Source of the DNA: Candidatus Odyssella thessalonicensis
GTDB taxonomy: Bacteria; Pseudomonadota; Alphaproteobacteria; Bin65
DNA length: 12,073 nucleotides
Direction of reading: 5' to 3'
NCBI GenBank assembly: GCA_005240015.1
Contig: SBBV01000572.1
Coordinates: forward strand, 1 to 12,073
A program made the position numbers and the translations under genes. Below the pieces are notes generated by a model. It was not told where the DNA came from. It saw only the letters and a program-made list of their open reading frames with translations, and made no database searches. Positions within the stretch are counted from its first letter, which is position 1, and every line of letters starts with the position of its first letter. This document shows positions 6,887-12,073 of this stretch, in pieces.

Positions 6887-7903
6887 ATGATCCCGACCAT
6901 CGCCTCTTCCGAACGCAAGGGCTCGTTGCTCGCGCGCTACGCGCAGCGCATGGGCGCGCTGGTCGACCGCCGCCTCTCGCAGATCGCGCTCGAGGCAGCG
7001 CGCAAGGAGGCCGAGGGCGCTGCGCAGACCGCGATGGCGGCGAGCCGCGCCAAGACCGAGTTCCTCGCCAATATGAGCCACGAGCTGCACACGCCGCTCT
7101 CCTCGATCATCGGCTTCGCCGAGATGATGGAGAAGGAAGTGCTCGGCCCGATGCCCGCCTCCTATCTGGAATACGCGAAGAACATCGTTGAGAGCGGGCG
7201 CCAGCTGCTGGGCATCGTCGGCGACGTGCTCGACATGTCGCAGATCGAGAACGGGAAATACGAGCTGATCGAGAGCGAGCTCGACATCAGCGAGACGCTC
7301 ACCGGCATCTTCCGCCTGGTGCAGGGACGCGCGGCCCAGGCCGGTCTCTACCTCCAGGCGCGCATGCCCAAGGACCTGCCGAAGCTCAGGGCCGACGCCA
7401 AGGCGTTCAAGCAGATCGTCATCAACCTGCTCTCCAATTCGATCAAGTTCACCAATCCCGGCGGGCGCATCTTCGTGCTGCCGGCGCCGACGCCGGAGGG
7501 CGAGCTCAGCATCCGCATCGTCGACACCGGCATCGGCATCAAGGAAAGCGATCTCGCGCGCGTGCTGCAGCCGTTCGAGCGCCTCGGCGAGGCGCTGACG
7601 CGCAAGCAGCCGGGCGCCGGCCTCGGCCTCACGCTCGTCAACGCGCTGATGGGCCTGCATCGCGGCACGCTGCAGCTCCAGAGCAAGGTCGGGGTCGGCA
7701 CGATCGCGACCGTGACGTTCCCGCGCTGGCGCGTCGTCGCCACGCCCGCCATCGGCGTGCCCGCGGCCGAGCCGGCCGCCGTCGCGCCGGCCGGCGCCGT
7801 GCCGCGCCCCGCTTCGCCTGACACTGCACCCCTGACCACCGACACGCCGAACGCGCCGCCGATTCCGGCGCGTTTTCGCACCTCGCTCGAGCAGAGGGAC
7901 TGA
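6887..7903 (+). CDS. Soluble sensor-less histidine kinase (HisKA + HATPase_c)
   Basis: This 338-residue protein has no membrane segment, PAS or GAF domain. A short charged helix (about 10-55) leads to HisKA with the phospho-acceptor His65 in ANMSHELHTPLSSIIGFAEM; the usual HELRTPL is HELHTPL here. The HATPase_c part holds the N box (NLLSNSIKF, about 181-188), G1 (DTGIGI, 213-218), the F box (LQPFERLG) and G2 (GAGLGLTLV, 243-251), so ATP binding looks intact. The last 55 residues are Pro/Ala-rich and probably disordered. The start ATG at 6887 has only a weak CAGGG very close by; a TTG start about 13 codons in is possible. HerA starts 2 bases after the stop. No response regulator is in view, so the partner is unknown. 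The signal must come from a partner protein or the N-terminal helix. Confidence 0.88.
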   Translation: MIPTIASSERKGSLLARYAQRMGALVDRRLSQIALEAARKEAEGAAQTAMAASRAKTEFLANMSHELHTPLSSIIGFAEMMEKEVLGPMPASYLEYAKNIVESGRQLLGIVGDVLDMSQIENGKYELIESELDISETLTGIFRLVQGRAAQAGLYLQARMPKDLPKLRADAKAFKQIVINLLSNSIKFTNPGGRIFVLPAPTPEGELSIRIVDTGIGIKESDLARVLQPFERLGEALTRKQPGAGLGLTLVNALMGLHRGTLQLQSKVGVGTIATVTFPRWRVVATPAIGVPAAEPAAVAPAGAVPRPASPDTAPLTTDTPNAPPIPARFRTSLEQRD

Positions 7904-7905
7904 AC

Positions 7906-9522
7906 ATGGACGGCATGGACGGATTGAGGACTAGCGCCCAGCGCGTCGGCCGCATCGTTTCGGTGGCCGGCTGCCAGGCCGTGTGCGTGCTCGAGCGCGA
8001 CGCGCGCGGCGAAGTGGCGGGCCTCCAGATCGGCGGCCTCGTCAAGACCAACATCGGCAAGTCGCAGGTCTACGGCATCGTCTCGGGCGTCAGCATTCCG
8101 GTACCTTCGACCGGCGAGAGCACCGATCCCGAGATGAAGGTGGTGGAGCTGCTGCTCATCGGCGAAGCGGCGATTCCGGCGCCGGGCCGGCCCGCCGTCT
8201 TCCGCCGCGGCGTCTCGACCTTCCCGGCGTTGGGCGACGCCGTCTACGCGACCAGCCGCGAAGACCTCGTCCAGGTCTATGCGCCCCCGGCCGCGGCCAA
8301 CATCTCGATCGGCACGCTGCACCACGATCGCGCGGTGCACGCGCATGCGCTGGTCGAGGAGCTGCTCGGCAAGCACTTCGCCGTGCTGGGCACGACGGGC
8401 TCGGGCAAGTCCTGCGCCGCCGCGGTGATCCTGCGCCAGATCGTGGCGCAGGCCCCCAACTCGCACATCGTGCTGCTCGATCCGCACGGCGAATATGCGC
8501 GCGCCTTCGGGCCGCGCGCCGAGGTGGTCACCGCGGAGAACCTCGAGCTGCCGTTCTGGATGCTGAACTTCGAAGAGATCATGCAGGTCCTGTTCGGACC
8601 CGGCCTCGAGCCCGGCTGCCCCGAGGGCGAGATCCTCTCCGACCTCATCGTCGGCGCCAAGCACGACTATGCCGGCGGCCCGCAGCAGGGCTACGAAAAG
8701 CTGTTCGCGGTCGATACGCCGGTGCCCTATCGCCTCTCCGACTTGCTCACGCGCCTCAACAACGCGATGGGCAAGCTCGACAACACCGCGAACTTGCCGC
8801 CGTACCGCCGCATCAAGCAGCACGTGCTGGCGCTCCAATACGATCCGCGCTTCGCGTTCATGTTCGGCGGCGTGCAGGTGCGCGACCGCATGGCGCCGAT
8901 CCTGGCGCGTCTCTTCCGCCTGCCGGCCGAGGGCAAGCCGATCTGCATCCTCGACCTTTCCGGCATTCCGTCGGAGGCGCTGCCCGTGGTCGTGGCGGCG
9001 GTGTGCCGTCTCGCGCACGGCTTCGCCTCCTGGAGCAACCGCGCCTGCCCGATCCTGCTCGTGTGCGAGGAGGCGCACCGCTTCGGCGCGCAAGTGCCCG
9101 AGGCCGGCTTCGCGATGACCAAGAACTGGCTCACGCGCATCGCCAAGGAAGGGCGCAAATACGGCATCTCGCTCGGCGTCGTGAGCCAGCGGCCTTCGAA
9201 GCTCTCCACCGACCTCATCTCCCAGTGCAACACGATCTTCGCGATGCGGCTCTCGAACAATGAGGACCTCGCGTTCCTCTCCGGCACCTCGGCCGACACC
9301 GCGATGGGCTTGAACGATTTCCTTCCGACGCTGCTCACCGGCGAATGCATCGCGATGGGCCAGGGCGTCACCATGCCGATCCGCATGCGCTTCCACGGCC
9401 TGCCCGAGGGCGAGCGCCCCGGCACCGGCGCCGCCGCCGTGACCCAGGCCTGGAGCCAGCAGGTCGACAATCCCAACTTCCTCGCCAGCGTCGTCACCTA
9501 TTGGCGCACGCAGAAGCGGTAG
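7906..9522 (+). CDS. HerA-like DNA-translocase ATPase (HAS-barrel + DUF87)
   Basis: This 538-residue protein is near normal length for HerA. An N-terminal beta-rich region (about 10-130: RVGRIVSVAG, IGGLVKTNIG, VYGIVSGV) corresponds to the HAS barrel. The RecA-like core has Walker A GTTGSGKS (162-169), the HerA signature DPHGEY (192-197), Walker B ILLVCEEAHRF (E388/E389) and RIAKEGRKYGISLGVVSQRPSKL-type arginine-finger/sensor residues, then QCNTIFAMRLSNNEDL. HerA proteins form hexamers that move along DNA. They usually work with NurA in end resection, or with nuclease-type effectors (SIR2, DUF4297) in phage defence. None of those partners is encoded here; the neighbour is a histidine kinase ending 2 bases upstream. 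ATG at 7906 is preceded by AGAGGG. Identity is sure; role is open. Confidence 0.92.
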   Translation: MDGMDGLRTSAQRVGRIVSVAGCQAVCVLERDARGEVAGLQIGGLVKTNIGKSQVYGIVSGVSIPVPSTGESTDPEMKVVELLLIGEAAIPAPGRPAVFRRGVSTFPALGDAVYATSREDLVQVYAPPAAANISIGTLHHDRAVHAHALVEELLGKHFAVLGTTGSGKSCAAAVILRQIVAQAPNSHIVLLDPHGEYARAFGPRAEVVTAENLELPFWMLNFEEIMQVLFGPGLEPGCPEGEILSDLIVGAKHDYAGGPQQGYEKLFAVDTPVPYRLSDLLTRLNNAMGKLDNTANLPPYRRIKQHVLALQYDPRFAFMFGGVQVRDRMAPILARLFRLPAEGKPICILDLSGIPSEALPVVVAAVCRLAHGFASWSNRACPILLVCEEAHRFGAQVPEAGFAMTKNWLTRIAKEGRKYGISLGVVSQRPSKLSTDLISQCNTIFAMRLSNNEDLAFLSGTSADTAMGLNDFLPTLLTGECIAMGQGVTMPIRMRFHGLPEGERPGTGAAAVTQAWSQQVDNPNFLASVVTYWRTQKR

Positions 9523-9543
9523 TCGAGGGCGCGCCTCACCGCC

Positions 9544-9571
9544 TTGCCGGCGAGCCGTCGCATGCTATCTT
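9544..9571 (+). promoter_or_regulatory. Sigma-70-like promoter of the antitoxin gene, leaderless
   Basis: TTGCCG (9544-9549), a 16-bp spacer and TATCTT (9566-9571) fit a housekeeping promoter. The expected transcription start, about 7 bases after the -10, falls on the A of the DUF433 ATG at 9578. No Shine-Dalgarno is present before that ATG. The transcript is therefore probably leaderless. Confidence 0.55.
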
Positions 9572-9577
9572 GATGGC

Positions 9578-9793
9578 ATGAAGAAGTCCGTCATCTCGCG
9601 TGACAAGGAGATCATGAGCGGGACTCCCGTATTCGCGGGAACACGCGTGCCAATTCAGACCTTGTTCGAATATATCCAGGCTGGCGACAGCATCGATGAT
9701 TTCCTTGAGGGTTTTCCGACCGTCTCGCGCGAACAGGTGATTGCGCTTCTCGACGAGGCAAAGAGCCAGCTCGCCGTCGATGCAGCTGCGTGA
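9578..9793 (+). CDS. DUF433 family antitoxin
   Basis: This 71-residue protein is full length for the family and strongly conserved: ISRDKEIMSGTPVFAGTRVP (6-25), then TLFEYIQAGDSIDDFLEGFP and TVSREQVIALLDEAK. DUF433 proteins are small helix-turn-helix-like (VapB45-type) antitoxins that neutralise a cognate DUF5615/PIN-like toxin and usually repress their own operon. The toxin frame starts inside the antitoxin stop (GTGA overlap at 9790-9793), the normal arrangement for this pair. The toxin is frameshifted here, so the antitoxin may persist only as a relic or as a neutraliser of related toxins. There is no ribosome-binding site; translation is probably from a leaderless mRNA. Confidence 0.88.
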   Translation: MKKSVISRDKEIMSGTPVFAGTRVPIQTLFEYIQAGDSIDDFLEGFPTVSREQVIALLDEAKSQLAVDAAA

Positions 9794-10114
9794 GAGTTCT
9801 TCTCGACGAGTGTCTGGATTGGCGGCTTGCCCGAGAATTGGTTGGGCACGATGTGCGCACGGTTCCGCGTATGGGTTGGGCCGCATTGAAGAAACGGTGA
9901 CCTACTCCGCCGAGCGGAGGTTCAATTCGACGCGTTCGTTACCATCGATCGACACATTGGGGAGCAACTGCCACTCCATCGCTTCAACATCGCCGTCTTG
10001 GTGCTTCGGTGCCCGAGCAACAGTTTGCAGGACACGACGCCGCTCATTCCGGCGATCCTTCGCCTTTTGCCGACCGCGGAACCCGGCCGTGTCACGTGGA
10101 TCGGGCCCGCATAA
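9790..10114 (+). pseudogene. DUF5615 PIN-like toxin, broken by a +1 frameshift
   Basis: GTG at 9790 opens VRVLLDECLDWRLARELVGH, then DVRTVPRMGWAALKKR and a TGA at 9898-9900, only 36 codons. Reading on from GGT at 9896 in another frame gives GDLLRRAEVQFDAFVTIDRH, then IGEQLPLHRFNIAVLVLRCP and a normal end at TAA 10112-10114. The two halves together match the DUF5615 family end to end, with the active-site acidic residues split between them (LLDECLD; VTIDRH). The family normally reads WAALKNGDLL; the AAGAAACGGTGAC here becomes that if one A of the 9892-9894 run is removed. The full product would have about 108 residues. The break is either a real inactivation or a sequencing error. Family members are predicted PIN-fold RNases. 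Confidence 0.85.
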
Positions 10115-10136
10115 TTGCCGAGCCATTTAATTGATG

Positions 10137-10179
10137 GCGACAGGCCAGTGATGGTAGCCTGTCGCGCATGCGGGCTACC
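10137..10179 (+). repeat. Two overlapping, mutually exclusive hairpins
   Basis: GCGACAGGC (10137-10145) pairs perfectly with GCCTGTCGC (10157-10165) across an 11-nt loop. GGTAGCC (10153-10159) pairs instead with GGCTACC (10173-10179). The two structures share bases 10157-10159, so only one can form at a time. A CGCATGCG palindrome lies at 10165-10172. No U-tract follows, so this is not a standard terminator. An attenuator, an operator or a scar at the edge of the AT-richer segment are all possible. Confidence 0.5.
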
Positions 10180-10273
10180 CGAGCGTAATGCGCGAGCAAG
10201 CGATCGCGATATCGGAAGCGGCCAAGACCAGACTATTGTCAGGCTCGTCGAGGCGGGTTCGGTAGCCAGGTGA
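10151..10273 (+). CDS. Possible small CxxC protein, doubtful
   Basis: ATG at 10151 opens a 40-codon frame beginning MVACRACGLPERNARASDRD and ending in TGA at 10271-10273. The CxxC followed by LPER resembles the start of short zinc-finger/HTH proteins of the C-x-x-C-x-x-P-[DE]-R type found in proteobacteria and phages. The second half (QTIVRLVEAGSVAR) may be a vestige of the helix-turn-helix. The start codon lies in the loop of the hairpin above and has no good ribosome-binding site. It may be a decayed fragment or chance. No product has been shown for it. Confidence 0.2.
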   Translation: MVACRACGLPERNARASDRDIGSGQDQTIVRLVEAGSVAR

Positions 10274-10306
10274 TACTCGACCTAGCGGCCCTATTGGAGC
10301 GGCCCT

Positions 10307-10975
10307 ATGCAGGCGCGGTCATTGGCAATCTTTCTTGGAGCAGCAGCACTACTTTTTCTTGCACTAGCTGCCTTCATTACTTCTGGGACATGGACCATCG
10401 AAATTGGACACGCTACGCGTTCACTAAACAAATTTGCAGTGCCCGTAAGGTACCTCCTGAATCAGCCATCAGCTTACTCGCTCAATCACTGGGCGCTCAC
10501 GAGTCGCTCTCAATTTTCGGTTGAAGTATGCACAGATTTCGAGACCGTTCTTCCCGCGTGGGCAGGATGTCGCTACGGGGAACGTGAAGAATCAATCGTA
10601 CCTGTCACTCTGACTGTGATCCCGTACGTCGACATCAACCTAGTTACAGCACTGAAGCGGCTGCGTGAAATTCATGTCTCCGACGAGGAATTGAACTCTC
10701 GAATAGCCAGCGCTGCTCATGGGCTGGCGGAAGTCTCCAACAAACAGCTGAGAGCTGCAAATCCTGAGACGTACGCCGCCTATTTCGGGCCCCCCCTTTT
10801 TTCGAAGCAGTGGACCTTTGTCCTTTGCCTTAAACACAATCTCGGGCTTTGCCGACTCTTTAGCTATCACGAGAGGGACTACACGATTGTCTTAATGGTG
10901 CGACCAGAAGATCTAAAGCACTGGAAAAGGATCTTCATTGCCTCGGAACGGGAATTGGCCCGATGGTCTCGATGA
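10307..10975 (+). CDS. Membrane-anchored protein of unknown function
   Basis: I do not recognise this 222-residue protein. Residues about 5-27 (SLAIFLGAAALLFLALAAFI) form one hydrophobic segment, either an uncleaved anchor or a signal peptide, placing the remainder outside the cytoplasm. The rest is mixed alpha/beta, with cysteines in SVEVCTDFETVLPAWAGC and in FVLCLKHNLGLC that could pair after export. A helix-rich central part (VDINLVTALKRLREIHVSDE) precedes a C-terminal YTIVLMVRPEDLKHWKRIF. GGAG at 10296-10299 supports the ATG. Codon use is much more AT-rich than the neighbours (10321-10380 is about 43% GC), which points to horizontal acquisition. A C7T6 run lies inside the gene (10790-10802). 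The stop codon nearly touches the junction with a truncated gene. Confidence 0.65.
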   Translation: MQARSLAIFLGAAALLFLALAAFITSGTWTIEIGHATRSLNKFAVPVRYLLNQPSAYSLNHWALTSRSQFSVEVCTDFETVLPAWAGCRYGEREESIVPVTLTVIPYVDINLVTALKRLREIHVSDEELNSRIASAAHGLAEVSNKQLRAANPETYAAYFGPPLFSKQWTFVLCLKHNLGLCRLFSYHERDYTIVLMVRPEDLKHWKRIFIASERELARWSR

Positions 10976-10976
10976 G

Positions 10977-11099
10977 CGTCCTCGCCGCGGCGGCTTTGCG
11001 CGTGAGTTCGCGGACAACCGGGCCTTCGCCCTAGGCGGACGCAACACCCGGCGCAAGGAAGCCGAGCAGCGCTCCCGCGAAGCCGCGCTTGATTCTCAA
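10977..11099 (-). pseudogene. Decayed N-terminal fragment of a paralog of the six-cysteine exported protein
   Basis: From a possible TTG at 11099 the minus strand reads MRIKRGFAGALLGFLAPGVA, then SA and TAG (11031-11033), then GEGPVVRELTRKAA. This parallels the N-terminus of the intact gene to its right: VVRGLAGALVGWVALGLAAA followed by LRELMRKAA. Nucleotide similarity is also clear near the 3' end: CGCGAACT, GCGCAAAGC and GGCGAGGACG occur in both copies in the same order. The fragment has an in-frame stop where the signal peptide ends and one missing base before GGCGAGGACG, and similarity stops abruptly at 10977. GAGGGAGAG upstream could be its old ribosome-binding site. It is a tandem duplicate that was truncated and decayed. 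Confidence 0.65.
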
Positions 11100-11126
11100 T
11101 TTCCGGCACTCTCCCTCAGGTCGGCC

Positions 11127-11546
11127 TCACCCGGCCCGATCCTGCCAGGCGCCGTCGGCGCGTTTGCAGGAGAGCGTGGTGCCGCTGGCGCAGCGCCGGC
11201 CGGTCCCGCACGCCCACCACTGATAGCGCACGCATTTCTTGCCCTGCTCGAAGAAGACCTGCGTGACCCGCGCCGAGGCGCAGACGGCGCCGCCGTCGAA
11301 CGTGTCGCGCGTCATCGAGCCGACGACGGCGTGGTCGCGAAACGCGTCGTTGCCTTTGGCACTGCCGGCCGGCCAGCCGGTCGTGGCGCAGAACCCGTTT
11401 TCGTCCTCGCCCACCGCCGCTTTGCGCATCAGTTCGCGAAGCGCCGTGTCCTGGGCGTGAGCGGCGGCCAAGCCAAGTGCAACCCACCCGACCAGCGCGC
11501 CGGCAAGCCCGCGCACGACCTTTGTCGTGGCCAGAGACCAAGTCAT
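11127..11546 (-). CDS. Exported small six-cysteine protein of unknown function
   Basis: This encodes 139 residues. A Sec signal peptide (about 1-32, with the hydrophobic stretch VVRGLAGALVGWVALGLAAA and likely cleavage at AHA-QD) leads to a compact mature domain of about 107 residues with six cysteines (C53, C89, C105, C113, C119, C127), enough for three disulfides. Conserved-looking features are ALRELMRKAA, NGFCATTGWP and VRYQWWACG. I cannot assign a known family; the cysteine pattern suggests a periplasmic or surface protein. ATG at 11546 is preceded by GGGGGG at a usable distance; the frame is open further upstream but without coding character. A decayed tandem copy lies immediately downstream. 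A weak promoter (TTGCGC, 17 bp, TATTTC) may lie in the divergent spacer to the GST gene. Confidence 0.75.
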   Translation of the reverse strand: MTWSLATTKVVRGLAGALVGWVALGLAAAHAQDTALRELMRKAAVGEDENGFCATTGWPAGSAKGNDAFRDHAVVGSMTRDTFDGGAVCASARVTQVFFEQGKKCVRYQWWACGTGRRCASGTTLSCKRADGAWQDRAG

Positions 11547-11612
11547 GACCGATTCCCCCCGAGGAAATCGAAATACACCACGCTCGCCGCCAGCGCAAAC
11601 CGCGGCACAACG

Positions 11613-11642
11613 ATGACAACGGATCGACGCATCGCCTAAGAT
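11613..11642 (+). promoter_or_regulatory. Sigma-70-like promoter of the GST gene, leaderless
   Basis: ATGACA (11613-11618), an 18-bp spacer and TAAGAT (11637-11642) form a good promoter. The expected start of transcription, about 7 bases after the -10, coincides with the GST ATG at 11649. No Shine-Dalgarno precedes that ATG. The gene is therefore probably translated from a leaderless mRNA. Confidence 0.5.
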
Positions 11643-11648
11643 CGCCGC

Positions 11649-12073
11649 ATGATCCTCGTCGGCCAATACGATTCGCCGTTCGTGCGACGCGTGGCGGTGT
11701 CGCTGCGCGTGCTCGGCTTTCCCTATCAGCACGACACGCGCTCGGTGTTCGGCGATTTCGATTCGATGCGGACGACCAATCCGCTGGGCCGCATCCCTTC
11801 GCTCGTGCTCGACGATGGCCGGGTCATGATCGACTCGAACGCCATCCTCGATTGGCTCGACCAGAAAGTCGGCCCGGCGCGTGCGCTCGTCCCGCCCTCA
11901 GGGCCCGAGCGCGAGCGCGCGCTGCGCCTCATGGCGCTTGCGACCGGCGTGATCGACAAGATCGGCGCCGCCGCCTACGAGCGCATCATCCGGCCCTCGA
12001 AGTATCGCTGGCCGGAATGGATCGAGCGCTGCCGCACGCAGGGCCACGGGGCGCTGGCGGCGCTCGCCGCCGA
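11649..12073 (+). CDS. Glutathione S-transferase, C-terminus beyond window
   Basis: The 141 complete codons present cover the thioredoxin-fold N-terminal domain and the start of the all-alpha domain. MILVGQYDSPFVRRVAVSLR (1-20) is the typical first strand and helix; S9 is the likely catalytic or glutathione-activating position. NPLGRIPSLVLDDG (44-57) carries the cis-proline P50 that contacts glutathione. DSNAILDWLD (62-71) provides the gamma-glutamyl-binding Asp/Ser. A short linker (ALVPPSGPERERALRLMALA) opens the C-terminal domain. It would be cytoplasmic and conjugate glutathione to electrophiles or reduce peroxides; the exact substrate is not readable. The gene is divergent from the six-cysteine protein, with a 102-bp spacer. 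Confidence 0.9.
   Translation, partial: MILVGQYDSPFVRRVAVSLRVLGFPYQHDTRSVFGDFDSMRTTNPLGRIPSLVLDDGRVMIDSNAILDWLDQKVGPARALVPPSGPERERALRLMALATGVIDKIGAAAYERIIRPSKYRWPEWIERCRTQGHGALAALAA

Noticed and set aside
7348..9396. A 682-codon open frame on the minus strand opposite the kinase and HerA
   Set aside because: It spans two clearly coding genes, has low-complexity His/Arg/Asp-rich sequence and no recognisable domain. It is a shadow of GC-rich coding DNA.
10170..10270. tRNA-like end (GGTTCGGTAGCCA) as an attachment site
   Set aside because: No acceptor, D or anticodon stems can be formed upstream, so it is not a tRNA or a clear tRNA fragment.
1..12073. CRISPR array, insertion sequence, integrase, rRNA or tRNA genes
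   Set aside because: I saw no regularly spaced repeats, no transposase or integrase motifs and no RNA gene landmarks on either strand.

Overview
This is a chromosomal window from a GC-rich bacterium, most likely an alphaproteobacterium. Codons outside one short stretch strongly prefer G or C in third position. The families present (Lon-like protease beside a PF06262 zincin, MaoC, RidA-like, HisKA kinase, HerA ATPase, DUF433/DUF5615 toxin-antitoxin pair, GST) are common in that class. I cannot name a genus.

Left part, minus strand (1-1874). A DUF1877/YfbM-family gene runs off the left edge (1-678). Next to it, pterin-4a-carbinolamine dehydratase (phhB) and a secreted Sel1-repeat protein are read leftward. 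The last 83 codons of an outer-membrane beta-barrel gene butt directly against the Sel1 stop codon, and a strong intrinsic terminator (786-803) follows.

Centre, plus strand (2169-6671). A small zincin metallopeptidase, a Lon-like AAA+ protease and a MaoC-fold dehydratase are packed with a 2-nt gap and then a 4-nt overlap, so they look like one translationally coupled operon. A RidA-family protein lacking the catalytic arginine follows, then an exported papain-like cysteine peptidase. After a 215-bp gap comes a two-gene unit, a soluble histidine kinase and a HerA-type DNA-translocase ATPase, separated by 2 nt. It has no response regulator and no NurA nuclease in view. This is the best candidate in the window for an undescribed functional pairing.

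Right part (9544-12073). A DUF433 antitoxin with an apparently leaderless promoter overlaps a DUF5615 PIN-like toxin gene broken by a single extra A. An AT-richer segment (about 10115-10976) follows, carrying a small CxxC ORF and an unrecognised membrane-anchored protein. Its right edge cuts precisely into a decayed paralog of the next gene, an exported six-cysteine protein on the minus strand. This looks like a small insertion or replacement with an identifiable junction. A glutathione S-transferase, with a second apparently leaderless promoter, runs off the right edge.

The main biological themes are proteolysis (zincin, Lon-like, papain-like), a kinase/HerA pair, and a decaying accessory region whose remnants document past rearrangement.
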